This document shows positions 8,557 to 18,354 of a stretch of DNA of 64,000 bases, in pieces (the stretch's first letter is position 1; every line of letters begins with the position of its first letter). Position numbers and translations under genes: made by a program. This DNA comes from Lysobacterales bacterium. GTDB taxonomy: Bacteria; Pseudomonadota; Gammaproteobacteria; Xanthomonadales; SZUA-5. The notes beneath the pieces were generated by a model. That model did not search any database. It was not told the DNA's origin and saw only the letters and a list, made by a program, of their open reading frames with translations. The stretch spans positions 17,975 through 81,974 of the forward strand of contig JALHRS010000018.1 in the NCBI GenBank assembly GCA_022841325.1. The letters run 5' to 3'.

Positions 8557-11500
8557 ATGCGCAAGCCCTTTGTCACTCTCATGCTGCTGCTGGCGGTGGG
8601 CGGCGTCAGCGCCGCCTCGCCGCCCTCGGCCGCGCTGCCGGCGCCACCTCCAGGGCACGGTCTGGACTATGCCGCGCTGGATCAGGCCAAGCTCGCCAAC
8701 GAGGACGCCGCCGCCGAGAGTGCTGGACAGCCGCTGCGCTACGCGGTCGCCCATCGGGTCAAGGATGTCAGCATCAGCGCCAAGACCAGCGCGGGCGGCT
8801 ACTGGACCAGTCTGGCCGACGGTCGCTTGCTGTGGCAGTTGCCGATCCGGGCCGAGGGTGCCAGCAATATCGACCTCGGCTTCTCCCGCTGGTTCCTGCC
8901 CCAGGGTGCCGAAATCTGGTTCAGCGACGCCAAGCGCTCGGTGGTCCATGGGCCCTACACCGACACCCACAATCCGCGCAGCGGCGGCCTCAGCCTGCCG
9001 ATGGTACCTGGCACCGAAGCCCTGCTGGAACTGGTGATTCCCGCCAACAAGCGCCATCTGGTCGATCTCGAACTGGCCTATGTCAGTCATGGCTACCGCA
9101 ATCTCGACGGTATCGGCGCCAACAAGTCCGGCAGCTGCAACGTCGATACCATCTGCCCGCAGGGCGACGCCTGGCGCGATCAGATCCGCTCGGTGGGCCG
9201 CTACACCTTCAACAGCGGCGGCAGCAGCCTGCTCTGCACCGGTCAGCTGGTGAACCGCAGCAACGGTGATCGCGATCCGCTGTTCCTGACCGCCAATCAC
9301 TGCCTGTCCAGCGGCACCGCCGCAGCAACCGTCGTGGTCTACTGGAAGTACGAGAGTCCGAGCTGTCGCACCGTCGGCAGCGGCGCCAATGGTACCTCGC
9401 TGCCGCTGTCGACTGCGGCCGCGAACCAGAGCGGCGCCACCCTGCTGGCCACCCATTCCCCGTCCGACATGACCCTGCTGCGTTTGAGCACGGCGCCACC
9501 GGCGGCGGCAGACGCCTACTGGTCGGGCTGGGACCGACGGGATCTGGCACCGGCCTCGGCGGTCGCCATCCATCACCCGCAGGGTCACGAGAAGCGCATC
9601 AGTTTCGAGAACGATCCGCTCAGCATCAGCGACTACGAGCCGACGCCGCGCGGCGATGCCACCACCCATCTGAAGGTCCTTGACTGGGATGTCGGCACCA
9701 CCGAAGGCGGATCCTCCGGCAGCGCCATCTGGAATGCCGACAAGCGCATCGTCGGCACGCTGCACGGCGGCTTTGCCGCCTGCGGCAACAACGATGCCGA
9801 CTACTATGGTCGTCTGTTCAAGTCCTGGGCGGGCGGCGGCAGCGCCGCCACCCGACTGTCGGATCATCTGGATCCGGCCGCCGCGGCTCCGCAGACCCTG
9901 GACGGAACCGGTCTGTGCAATGCGCCGGTGGTCAACCTGACCAGCAATGCCGACCCGGTCATTGCCGGCAGCGATGTGCTCTACACCGCGACCGCCACTG
10001 GCGGCAGCGGCGGTTACAGCTACACCTGGGACATCGACGGTGACGGCGTCAGCGACAAGACCACCACCGGCAACACGCTCAGCGCCCGCTACAACCGCGA
10101 GACCCAGTTCAATGCCAGCGTGCTGGTGCGTGACAGCGCCGGCTGCGAGACCACCCGGCAGATCGCCATCAGCGTCATCGGCCATCGGGTCCGCCCCGAG
10201 GCCCCGCTCGGCCCGCCGGTGGAGGTCTGCGGCGACGGCGACAGCACCATCGAGCCCGGTGAACGCTGGCGTCTGGACACCACGCTGCTCAATGCCGGCG
10301 AGCGCGCCACCGCAGCCGAGGCCTACAGTGTCTTCACCAAGAGCAGTGCCGACAGCATCGGCGCCGCGCCACGTGACAGCTTCGGTTATGCCGTCACCGA
10401 CAGCAGCCAGGGCGGACAGTGTGCCTATCAGTACATCGACATCACCAGCCAGGTAGCGCCGCTGGCGCTGACCCCGGCAGGCACGGTTTCAGCCAATGAC
10501 GACGGCCGCACCGGCGTGCTCGACCTGTCCCCGGTCAACGGCAGTTTCGACTTCTACGGCAGCACCATCACCAAGCTGGTGATGAGCACCAATGGCTATA
10601 TCGGCACCACCGCGGCGACCACCGGTGGCGATTTCAACAACCTCTGCGGCCCGATACCCACCACCGACAACAACGGCAAGCGCCTGCAGGTGCTGCACGA
10701 CGACCTGGTGGCCGGCAGCTTGCGCTGGGCGTCATTCGCTCAGTGTCCGCGCCCGTCCGAGGTCGGTACGCCCAATCAACGCTGCCTGGTGTTCCAGTGG
10801 AACAATGTCGGGCTCTATGCGGGTTCCGGGGCCACCCCTGATGGCGATTTCGACTTCCAGGCCGTGGTTTATCCGCAGACCTGGCAGATCGTCTACCAGT
10901 ACCGCAATTCCATCCCCGGCAATGGCGACGGCGCCACCGTCGGCATCCTCGACCCGGATACCAGCGGCCGTCAGCTGACTTCCAGCTGCAACCAGCCCCA
11001 GGTCACCCCGCTGCGGGCGGTGTGTTTCTATCACCCGCAGAATCTGCCGCCGCCGACAGCTGATCTGGCCAAGCTCCGTCTGGAGAATGCGCTGGTCAAC
11101 GTCGGCAACCTGCAGCCGGGCGGCACCAGGGCGGTGTCGGCCTTCTTTGCGCTGGATCCGACTGCCGCCTGCGGCAGCCGCTATCGCATTGGCCTCGCCG
11201 GCACGGCGGATGCGAATTCGGGCAATTTCCTCACCAGTACCCGTGAGTTCCTGATCGGATCGGCCGGCAATTGCAACATCAGCACCAGCTGCGCGCTGAG
11301 CCTGCCGCCTGCCGTCAATCTGCGCCCCGGCGTGTTCTTCAATCCGGTCCGCGCCGGCAATGGCCTGGTCTCGCACGTGGTGCCGGTCAGCGGCGAGTTG
11401 CCGGTGTTCTTTGCGGCCTGGTACACCGGCGGCCGTGACCGCCAGTCCACCTGGTACATCGTCCAGGGCCGGGTCCAGGACAACCAGGTGGTGGCACCGA

Positions 11501-12072
11501 TCCTGCGGGTGACCCGCGACATGGCTGCAACCACCTTCACGGTCCGTCGCGAGGCCGTCGGCACGGCCACGATCCAGTTCATTTCCTCCGAAAAGATGCT
11601 GTTCAGCTATTTCCTGAGTGCCACCCCCGAGGGTGGTACCGAGGTGCTGACGCACGGCTTCCAGGGTCTGGCGAGCAGCACGCCCAACCGCACCGGCACC
11701 TGGTTCTATTCGCAGGAAGACGGCTGGGGCCAGACCTACGACAGCTATGTCAGCGCCAGTGTGGCCCGCGAGTTCATCACCTCGTACCTGTACGACAACA
11801 ACGGTCAGCCACGTTGGGTACTGACCGATGCAGCGGCTGACGCCACTGGCAATCTGGCGACCAGGGCTTTCAAGGTGCATTGCCCGAGTTGCGGCTGGAT
11901 TGACTTCTTCGACTCCGAGACCGCCGCCGGCACCATGCGTCGCAGCTTCGTGGCTCCGAATTCCGGCACGCTCAGCACCAATTTCCTGTTCACCCCGCCG
12001 GTACCCGGAAGCTGGGTCCGCACCGACATCCCGATCTCGCTGCTGACCCCGGTGCAGCCGGAGCAGCCGTGA
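8557..12072 (+). CDS. Secreted trypsin-like serine endopeptidase with PKD domain and C-terminal W/Y modules
   Basis: 1,171 residues from ATG 8557, chosen because it begins a clear signal peptide (MRKPFVTLMLLLAVGGVSA) and has GGAG upstream. The S1 protease triad is His248 in FLTANHCL, Asp304 in SDMTLLRL and Ser387 in TEGGSSGSA, arranged as in lysyl-endopeptidase/Achromobacter-type proteases with several cysteine pairs. A propeptide-like region precedes it (20-190). A PKD-type domain with WDIDGDGVSD follows (about 450-540), then a beta-rich region. Two C-terminal modules with W(Y/F)...G.G and AWYT/YLYDNNGQPRW motifs are shared with the proteins at 14,788 and 23,680. Probable role: an extracellular protease for nutrition or predation; specificity for lysine is not proven by sequence. 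Confidence 0.88.
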   Translation: MRKPFVTLMLLLAVGGVSAASPPSAALPAPPPGHGLDYAALDQAKLANEDAAAESAGQPLRYAVAHRVKDVSISAKTSAGGYWTSLADGRLLWQLPIRAEGASNIDLGFSRWFLPQGAEIWFSDAKRSVVHGPYTDTHNPRSGGLSLPMVPGTEALLELVIPANKRHLVDLELAYVSHGYRNLDGIGANKSGSCNVDTICPQGDAWRDQIRSVGRYTFNSGGSSLLCTGQLVNRSNGDRDPLFLTANHCLSSGTAAATVVVYWKYESPSCRTVGSGANGTSLPLSTAAANQSGATLLATHSPSDMTLLRLSTAPPAAADAYWSGWDRRDLAPASAVAIHHPQGHEKRISFENDPLSISDYEPTPRGDATTHLKVLDWDVGTTEGGSSGSAIWNADKRIVGTLHGGFAACGNNDADYYGRLFKSWAGGGSAATRLSDHLDPAAAAPQTLDGTGLCNAPVVNLTSNADPVIAGSDVLYTATATGGSGGYSYTWDIDGDGVSDKTTTGNTLSARYNRETQFNASVLVRDSAGCETTRQIAISVIGHRVRPEAPLGPPVEVCGDGDSTIEPGERWRLDTTLLNAGERATAAEAYSVFTKSSADSIGAAPRDSFGYAVTDSSQGGQCAYQYIDITSQVAPLALTPAGTVSANDDGRTGVLDLSPVNGSFDFYGSTITKLVMSTNGYIGTTAATTGGDFNNLCGPIPTTDNNGKRLQVLHDDLVAGSLRWASFAQCPRPSEVGTPNQRCLVFQWNNVGLYAGSGATPDGDFDFQAVVYPQTWQIVYQYRNSIPGNGDGATVGILDPDTSGRQLTSSCNQPQVTPLRAVCFYHPQNLPPPTADLAKLRLENALVNVGNLQPGGTRAVSAFFALDPTAACGSRYRIGLAGTADANSGNFLTSTREFLIGSAGNCNISTSCALSLPPAVNLRPGVFFNPVRAGNGLVSHVVPVSGELPVFFAAWYTGGRDRQSTWYIVQGRVQDNQVVAPILRVTRDMAATTFTVRREAVGTATIQFISSEKMLFSYFLSATPEGGTEVLTHGFQGLASSTPNRTGTWFYSQEDGWGQTYDSYVSASVAREFITSYLYDNNGQPRWVLTDAAADATGNLATRAFKVHCPSCGWIDFFDSETAAGTMRRSFVAPNSGTLSTNFLFTPPVPGSWVRTDIPISLLTPVQPEQP

Positions 12073-12514
12073 TCCGGCCTGGCGACGATCCTGTCCTGGG
12101 GCAGGTCGTGGCCAGCAGCCGGACGCAGAGAACGCAAAGGAAGAGCAGAGAGAACGCGAAGAAGAGCGATCAGATCTTCGAGGTACTCTGAGACGACCAC
12201 CATCGCGGGCCGCCGAATCTGGTCGGCCCGATTCGGAAGGCAGACCCCGTGTAGGCGTCATTGCGAGCCACCTGTTTCGGCCCGACACGCGCACGGGCCA
12301 TGAACCCCCGGCGTCATTGCGACCCCGGACTTGATCCGGGGGAAGCAATCCAGACGCACAACCGCAGAAGCACTGGATTGCTTCGTCCCGCCACGCTGCG
12401 CTCCTCGCAATGACGCATCAACAACTGACAAGACAGTTCATGGAAAGCGCTCGCAAGGCTTGTTCCGCGAAGCCGCAGAGGCCAGACTGTAGTTGACGCC
12501 TAGGGGGGAAACGG
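12073..12514. repeat. Repeat-filled spacer (families A and B)
   Basis: No gene seen in 440 bp. Family A lies at 12121-12168 (ACGCAGAGAACGCAAAGG-like units). Family B spans 12255-12421: GCGTCATTGCGA, a GGCCCGACAC...GGGCCATGAACC core, a second GTCATTGCGACCCCGGA, GAAGCAATCCAG, then the inverted CTGGATTGCTTCGTC and CTCGCAATGACGC. The B arms are complementary, so a long hairpin could form. Confidence 0.75.
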
Positions 12515-12997
12515 ATGGCCATTGAAGAACTGATCCTGGTGCGACACGCCGATGCCGAGCGTGATGCGCCGAGCAGGAAGGATATCGATCGCGCCTTGTC
12601 GACGCTGGGCGTCAGTCAGTCCGAAGCGGCTGCCGACTGGCTGATCGAACATCAGGAAAATCCGGTCAAGGTGCTGTGTTCGCCGGCCACGCGCGCCAGG
12701 CAGACGCTAGCGGCGTTTCGCGCCAGGGTGCCTGATCTGACGGTGGTCGACGAACCAGGCATCTACGAGGCCACGCCGGGCGAGCTGATCAGCATCATCG
12801 ACCGCCATCGCCCGATCTCCTCGTTGATGGTCGTCGGCCACAACCCCGGGCTGGAGACACTGATGACCCTGCTGGCCGACGGTCGCAGCACCGATGGTCG
12901 CGGCATGCCGACGGCATCGATCGTGCGACTGCGCCTGCCGGCAGGCAAGGCGCTGGAACCCGGATGCGCCGAGCTGATCGATTTCTGGTGGCCCTGA
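12515..12997 (+). CDS. sixA: SixA-like phosphohistidine phosphatase
   Basis: 160 residues, the normal length for SixA. The histidine phosphatase motif LVRHADAE gives the nucleophile His10. A second arginine lies in SPATRARQT, and the second catalytic histidine is in VVGHNPGLE. SixA proteins remove phosphate from phosphohistidine in phosphotransfer proteins such as ArcB or NPr. Short bacterial histidine phosphatases can also act on small molecules, so the gene symbol is by similarity of size and motif only. ATG 12515 is preceded by AGGGGGGAAACGG, a strong ribosome site. The YceI gene follows about 75 bp downstream on the same strand. Confidence 0.8.
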   Translation: MAIEELILVRHADAERDAPSRKDIDRALSTLGVSQSEAAADWLIEHQENPVKVLCSPATRARQTLAAFRARVPDLTVVDEPGIYEATPGELISIIDRHRPISSLMVVGHNPGLETLMTLLADGRSTDGRGMPTASIVRLRLPAGKALEPGCAELIDFWWP

Positions 12998-13070
12998 GTT
13001 ACTGACTGACAGGCGCAGGCCGGTGCTGCGACTGCCGGATCTGGCGCTGAGGCTACCGAGCTTGTCGCGT

Positions 13071-13727
13071 ATGCCTGAAATTGGCGCCTTGATTGGCCGC
13101 TGTGCCGCGGTGAGTATCGCCGGGCTGTGCCTGCAGGCACCGCTGCAATCCGCGGAGCCCGCACAGACCGGGCTCGAAGCGGCAGAGCCGCAGCGCTTCC
13201 TGCTCGACCCGGAAAATACCCATGTCGGATTCGACATCGTCGCCATGTGGATCCTGCGACGGCGCGGCGAATTCACAGACGTCGAGGGCTCCATGACTGT
13301 TGCCCCTGATCGTGGCAGCGCAGTGATCGAGGTGCGTATCCGGGTGGCCAGCGTGGACATGCCGAACCGCGATCACACCGAATTGCTGCTGTCGCCGGAG
13401 TTCTTCGACGCCACGCAGCACCCCTGGATCGAATTCCGCTCGGATCGCTTCGTCCCAGGCCAGGGCCGCTGGCTGGACCTGCCCGGCACCCTGCAGGTGC
13501 GCGGGATCAGCCAGCGGGTCAGGTTCTCGGCTCAGACCAGTCGCTGTACGCTGGAGCCCGGGCAACGCTGTGAGGTCGAGGTCGATGGCAGTTTGTCGAG
13601 ATCGCAGTTCGGCATGACCGAGTATCGCCGCACGCTCGCAGACGAGGTTCATCTGCGCATCTTTGCCACCATGCGATCGGACCCGGTGCAGCTCGTGCCG
13701 GCGGTGCCCAACCCAGCCGACGACTAG
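13071..13727 (+). CDS. YceI-family periplasmic protein
   Basis: About 218 residues from ATG 13071, which gives a standard signal peptide ending near QSA. A GTG at 13023 would add 16 residues before it. The mature part is a YceI lipocalin-like beta-barrel, opening with FLLDPENTHVGFDI, then the conserved NRDHTELLLSPEFFDA and YPxI-like HPWIEFRS strands, and GTLQVRGISQRVRF. YceI proteins bind polyisoprenoid or other amphiphilic ligands in the periplasm; some are induced by base or acid stress. Two cysteines (CTLEPGQRC) could form a disulfide. It overlaps the tail of the convergent MBL gene by 4 bp. Confidence 0.85.
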   Translation: MPEIGALIGRCAAVSIAGLCLQAPLQSAEPAQTGLEAAEPQRFLLDPENTHVGFDIVAMWILRRRGEFTDVEGSMTVAPDRGSAVIEVRIRVASVDMPNRDHTELLLSPEFFDATQHPWIEFRSDRFVPGQGRWLDLPGTLQVRGISQRVRFSAQTSRCTLEPGQRCEVEVDGSLSRSQFGMTEYRRTLADEVHLRIFATMRSDPVQLVPAVPNPADD

Positions 13728-14491
13728 CCAAAATCACCCGAGGCTGCCATCAGGTCCATGCCGCACTGCAGTTCCCGTACCCAGTCGATGAAGCGGCGCA
13801 CCGCGGCCTTGCCGCCGATCGGTCGGCCGTGCTGGGGCACGATCATGTCGATGTCCATGTCTGCCACCCGGTCGGCCCAGACGCGGCAGGCGCGATTGCC
13901 GGCCATGTAACGCCGATGGAAGCCCAGCATGCGCGGGATGTGGGCGTCGAAATCGGCCTCCTGCACCGGATCGAAGCGTTCCACCATCGAGGCGCCAAGA
14001 TCACCGCTGAAAAGGATCCGGGAGACCGGATCGTAGAACTGGAAATTGCCCACCGAGTGCAGGAAGTGCGCCGGCAACGCCTGTATCTCACAATCCCCCA
14101 GCGCGATGGCGCCACCGCGGTCGGGCAACAGCAGATAACGCCCGGGACCGCCGACGCCAAGCTCATGCGGCACGCTGTGCGGCACGAAGCGACCCCACAG
14201 ACGCGAGCAGACGATGGTGGCGTTGGTGTACATCAGCCAGCGATCGGCCGACCCGATCACGTCAGGATCCTGATGCGAGGCCAGTATCCAGCTCAGCTCC
14301 TTCAATGGCACATAGCGGCCCACGGCCATCGACACCGGCGTGAACAGCAGCGCACCACCGGGGTCGATCAGGGCGGAATGCTGCCCGTGCAGGATCAGGA
14401 ACTGATTGGCCTGCACACCGTCTTCTCCGTGCACCAGGTCGTTGAAGGCAATGCACCGATGCTGCCCGGAATGAAAGAGTTCAGTCGCCAT
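13724..14491 (-). CDS. MBL-fold protein of the flavodiiron/ODP type
   Basis: 255 residues from ATG 14491; a GTG at 14524 would add 11 poorly conserved residues. The fold resembles the diiron beta-lactamase domain of flavodiiron proteins, as shown by SHQDPDVIGSA (a variant of HxExDH with Gln in place of Glu), LPAHFLHSVGNFQFYDP, FSGDLGAS and VPQHGRPI. There is no flavodoxin domain, so it is a stand-alone ODP protein. Such proteins can sense or reduce O2 or NO when the diiron site is complete. The HxQxD variation means iron loading and activity need caution. It is convergent with, and overlaps by 4 bp, the YceI gene. Confidence 0.75.
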   Translation of the reverse strand: MATELFHSGQHRCIAFNDLVHGEDGVQANQFLILHGQHSALIDPGGALLFTPVSMAVGRYVPLKELSWILASHQDPDVIGSADRWLMYTNATIVCSRLWGRFVPHSVPHELGVGGPGRYLLLPDRGGAIALGDCEIQALPAHFLHSVGNFQFYDPVSRILFSGDLGASMVERFDPVQEADFDAHIPRMLGFHRRYMAGNRACRVWADRVADMDIDMIVPQHGRPIGGKAAVRRFIDWVRELQCGMDLMAASGDFG

Positions 14492-14787
14492 GGACCCGCC
14501 ATCGTCGCCGTCAACGTGATGCACGCTAGTTCTGCAAGCACACTGGCAGCTTGATTCCGGTCAATCGCTGGGCCCCGGTTGCAGGCCTGCGGGCGGGTGT
14601 GCCCGCTGAACAGCATCATTCCCGCCGCCGCGACCGGAAATGAGCCTGGCCGCGCACAGTTGCCGTAGCGGCCGCTCGACCAGCCTCGCGGCCAGCTTTC
14701 CACGGCGCCAAGCAGGGCTTTCCACCGACCCCGCTGTTGTTCTACGATAGTCGTCGTACTTGGATGTCCGGAATGAGGAATGCCCAG

Positions 14788-16608
14788 ATGAAGCAGATCC
14801 TGCTGGCTGTCGCATGGTCAGTGCTGACGCTCGATTCGGCCGTCGCCTGCGAGCTGCACGAACAACAGGGCAAGGTGCTGGCTGCTACGGCTGCCTCAGC
14901 TGCCAAGGAGGGCGCCAGCTATTGGGTGGGCCCAGGCGTCAGCGGCGCCTGGTTTGATCCTGCCCGCAACGGCGAGGGCGTGATCCTGCAGGTGCTGCCG
15001 AGTGGCCGGGCCCTGGCGATCTGGTTCACCTATCCGCCGGCAGGTGAGAGCGGCGACCAGGCCTGGATGATCGCCCAGGACGGCAAGATCGACGGCGACC
15101 GCATCCGCTTCACCCAGGTTTATCGGCCGATCGGTGGGCGCTTCGGCGCGGCCTTCGATCCGGCGTCGGTGAACCTGCAGAACTGGGGCACACTGGAGTT
15201 GGTCTTCGATCATTGCAATGCGCACACGCTGAGCTGGAGCGGGCCGCCGGAATTCGGCAGCGGCTCGCGGGCGATGACCCGGCTGTCGACGCTGGACGAG
15301 GTCGATTGTGCGGGTGGACGCAGGCTCACGGCCCAGGGCGCACGCGCCGCCACCGGTCTGCGCTCCCGCAGTGGCACCTGGTATGTGCCGGAGCGCTCGG
15401 GTGAGGGCTGGGTGGTCGAGGAACTGCCCGACGGCCGCAGCATCGTCTACTGGTTCACCTTCACCCCCGACGGTCAGCAGGCCTGGACCATCGGCAGCGG
15501 CGTGCGCGACGGCAATCGCCTGCAGATCGCCGACAACCGCATCACCCGGGGCACCCGATTTGGCGCCGGCTTCAATGCGGCCCAGGTGGAACTGCTGCCC
15601 TGGGGCACGCTGGACATCGATTTCGCGCAGTGCGGGCAGGCGACGTTGAGCTATGCCGCCAGCCTGCCCGGCTACGGCAACGCCACGCGCGCGCCGGTGC
15701 GCCTCAGCCGTATCGCCGGGGCGCCGTGCCTGGATGCGATGCCGGCAGCGGTCTCAGGTTTGAGCTGGGTCGAGCGCGCCGCCACACCGGCCAGTGCGCA
15801 ATCGGAACTGGCGGTCACCACCCTGGATGGCGCCCTCTACGCACTCGGTGGCTTCGGTGCGCCGCGGGCCTTTCGCCGCTACGACCGCAACAGCAACAGC
15901 TGGAGCAGCCTGCCGGATCTGCCAGCCGGCCGCGATCATCTCGCCAGTTTTGCCATCGACGGCGGCATCTACATGGTCGGCGGCAGTCCCAACGGCAGCG
16001 GTGATCAGAGCGTGGCCGGCTTTCGCTTCGATCTGGCGTCCGGGCAATGGGCATCGCGCCCAGAACTGGAATGGATGTATGCCAACCATGCGGCGCTGGC
16101 CCATGGCCACGCCTATATCGGCAGCAGCGACGGCAGCCTGCAGCAGTTTGACCCGGCGCATCGGCGCGCACGCCGTCAGTTCAACCCGAACCCCGAAGAG
16201 CGCGATCACGCCCAGGTCGTGAGTTTTCTCGACGAGATCTGGGTGATCAGCGGGCGCACCCCGGAGCGGGCCACGGTGGCCATCTACGATCCGGTCTCCG
16301 AGCAGTGGCGCAGCGGACCACGCATCGCCCGCGGCCGCGGCGGCTTCGCCGCAGCCGTGGTCGGCCAGCGCATCGTCATTGCCGGCGGCGAAGTGCTGAC
16401 CGGGGGCTTTTTCGTGGAACCCAGCAGCGAGATCTACAACGCCGGCGCCCTGAGCTGGCAGCCCGGCCCGGATCTGCCAGTGCCGGTGCACGGCGTGGCC
16501 GGCGGCGCCATCGACGGCCGCTTCATTGTGGTCAGCGGCTCCACTGCCCCCGGCCTGACCACCGGTGCCACCGGCCGCGTGTTCGAGTTGGCGTTGCCGG
16601 ATTCCTGA
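14788..16608 (+). CDS. Secreted kelch-repeat protein with two N-terminal W/Y modules
   Basis: 606 residues from ATG 14788, chosen for its signal peptide (MKQILLAVAWSVLTLDSAVA) and GAGGAA ribosome site 7 bp upstream. Residues 45-150 and 200-310 form two copies of a module with motifs SGAWFDPARNGEGV / GTWYVPERSGEGW, a WFTY/WFTF strand and a WGTL(E/D)(L/I)xF ending, each with a Cys-containing end. This matches the modules in the neighbouring secreted protease and Asp-box protein. Residues 335-600 contain five or six kelch repeats (LGG, MVGG, ISGR, AGGE) that should form a propeller. Function unknown; an extracellular binding or carbohydrate-related role is possible. Confidence 0.82.
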   Translation: MKQILLAVAWSVLTLDSAVACELHEQQGKVLAATAASAAKEGASYWVGPGVSGAWFDPARNGEGVILQVLPSGRALAIWFTYPPAGESGDQAWMIAQDGKIDGDRIRFTQVYRPIGGRFGAAFDPASVNLQNWGTLELVFDHCNAHTLSWSGPPEFGSGSRAMTRLSTLDEVDCAGGRRLTAQGARAATGLRSRSGTWYVPERSGEGWVVEELPDGRSIVYWFTFTPDGQQAWTIGSGVRDGNRLQIADNRITRGTRFGAGFNAAQVELLPWGTLDIDFAQCGQATLSYAASLPGYGNATRAPVRLSRIAGAPCLDAMPAAVSGLSWVERAATPASAQSELAVTTLDGALYALGGFGAPRAFRRYDRNSNSWSSLPDLPAGRDHLASFAIDGGIYMVGGSPNGSGDQSVAGFRFDLASGQWASRPELEWMYANHAALAHGHAYIGSSDGSLQQFDPAHRRARRQFNPNPEERDHAQVVSFLDEIWVISGRTPERATVAIYDPVSEQWRSGPRIARGRGGFAAAVVGQRIVIAGGEVLTGGFFVEPSSEIYNAGALSWQPGPDLPVPVHGVAGGAIDGRFIVVSGSTAPGLTTGATGRVFELALPDS

Positions 16609-17415
16609 GCGCACCTTCACGCTAGAAGCGATCTTGTATCGCGACGATCGCCCGCCCGGTTATCGCCAAAGTCGAAAACCCAGGCGATCGGCTGTCAGAA
16701 GCGGAACGCGGAGAACGCAGAGAGGCGCGGAGAACGCAGAGGAAGCCTTGATGGAGGGCGCCGCGCCGCGGCGCCGCTTTGTCGGGCGTGGAGATCAAGA
16801 GCGGCCGGGCAGGCGCGCGTCCCTCCTCAAAGCCACTCCGTGCTCGGTAGGAGCGAGCTTGCGCCGCGACCGATGCCCGTCCGGTTCTCGCCAGGACCGA
16901 AAACCCAGGCGATCTGCGTGGAGAAAGCGGAACGCGGAGAACGCAGAGAGGCGCGGAGAACGCAGAGGAAGCCTTGATGGAGGGCGCCGCGCAGCGGCGC
17001 CGCTTCGCTTCGCCCGGAGATCAAGAGCGGCCGCGCAGGCGCGCGGCCCTCCTCGAAGCCGCTCTGATCCAGCAAGGTCGTTCATGGCCCGTGAGCAGTT
17101 TCGGGTCGAAACAGGTGGCTGGCAATGACGCCGGAGGTTCACGGCCCGCAGCCAACACCGGCGCCAGCCAGACAGCTTGCAATGACTGCACCTCCTTGCA
17201 CAGCAGCCAGCGAGACTTGAAGCAGGCCAATTCAAGCCGGCTCCTGCTTTCCTTCGCGTTCTCTCTGCTTTTCCTCTGCGTCCTCTGCGTCCTGCTTCTG
17301 GCAACCCACCGCCTCAATGCACGGTTTTCGCCGCAGCCTGCGGACCGCGGACTGCGGGCTGCGGACCGCGGACCGCCAGTCGCGAAGGGAGGTCGCTACT
17401 GCCCGGCGTGAGCTA
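16609..17415. repeat. 800-bp repeat island with a tandem duplication of an A+C unit
   Basis: No gene is credible here. Two near-identical copies of a composite unit lie at about 16660-16835 and 16883-17063. Each has AAAACCCAGGCGATC, a family A element (16701-16745; 16928-16970), AGCCTTGATGGAGGGCGCCG and a reversed family C element (16752-16835; 16980-17063). A third family A copy in reverse orientation lies at 17246-17301. Around 17,330-17,370 is a short GCGGACCGCGGACTGCGG direct repeat. A GGTAGGAGCGAGCTTGCGCC family E fragment sits at 16850-16880. Confidence 0.8.
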
Positions 17416-18231
17416 TCAGAACGGCCACAGGCGTGACCAGAAGCTGCGCTTGTCGGGATCGCCGACGCCGGTCAGCGAGGTATGGCTGGGTGCATTCAGT
17501 TCCAGCACGCGGCGGGTATCGGCAGCCAGTTCCGGTTGGCCGAGGGCCTCGTAGCCGTCGATCATCAGCGCCAGCGCGTCCGGCACCTGTTCGGCGCCCT
17601 GATAGTTCTCGATGATGTACTTGGCGCGATTGACCGCTCCGATATAGGCGGCACGGCGATAGTAGTAACGGGCCACCGTCAGCTCGTAGCTGGCCAGATC
17701 ATTGCGCAGGAACACCATGCGCTGGCGGGCGTCGGCGGCGTAGCGGCTTTCCGGATAGCGCCGCAGCATCTCGCCGAAATCGTTGAAGGCCAGCCGCGCC
17801 GATTCGGTATCGCGATTGCCGGCCTGCGAGGGAATCAGGCGATCGATGTAGCTGCGGTTGCGGTCGAAATTGACCAGCCCGCGCAGGTAATAGGCGTAAT
17901 CGATCTTCGGGTGCGCAGGGTAGGTCTTGATGAAGCGGTTGATGGTGCTGACGGCATCATCGTACTGGGCGCGCTTGTACTGGGCGAAAGCCAGATCCAG
18001 CTGCGCCTGTTCGGCGTAGTCGCCGAAGGGAAAGCGTGCGCTCAGGCGCTTGTAGTAGCGGATGGCGCGCTCGAAGTTGCCGTTGTCGAGCGAGGCCTTG
18101 GCCTCGGTGTAGAGCTGATCCACCGGCAAGGTCTCGGTTTCTCCCTTTTCCGCACCCTTGGAACAGGCGCCGAGCAGGCTCAGAATCAGGACGATCGACA
18201 GCGCACGGATTGCGGCGGACAGATTGGGCAC
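17416..18231 (-). CDS. bamD: Outer membrane assembly lipoprotein BamD
   Basis: 271 residues. The signal peptide ends in the lipobox LLGAC with Cys23 as the lipidation site. The body is a five-TPR array beginning LYTEAKASLDNGNFERAIRYYKRL and including YPESRYAADARQRM. BamD is the essential lipoprotein partner of BamA in inserting beta-barrel proteins into the outer membrane. The C-terminus, with FWSRLWPF, is slightly longer than in E. coli. It is divergent from rluD, the arrangement usual in gammaproteobacteria (yfiO-rluD), which supports both calls. Confidence 0.95.
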   Translation of the reverse strand: MPNLSAAIRALSIVLILSLLGACSKGAEKGETETLPVDQLYTEAKASLDNGNFERAIRYYKRLSARFPFGDYAEQAQLDLAFAQYKRAQYDDAVSTINRFIKTYPAHPKIDYAYYLRGLVNFDRNRSYIDRLIPSQAGNRDTESARLAFNDFGEMLRRYPESRYAADARQRMVFLRNDLASYELTVARYYYRRAAYIGAVNRAKYIIENYQGAEQVPDALALMIDGYEALGQPELAADTRRVLELNAPSHTSLTGVGDPDKRSFWSRLWPF

Positions 18232-18354
18232 GATGGAGAGATCCCGGCAAACAAGGGTGGCGATGATAGCCTACGCAGCCAAGTGTACTGCTCAAGCCGG
18301 GATGACCCCGGTTCAGGCGAGCTTGATCTGCTCCTCCGGATGCCCGCATTTCTC

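Noticed and set aside
12255..12421. Insertion sequence
   Set aside because: The family B element has inverted arms but is short and encodes nothing; no transposase frame is present here or at its other copies.
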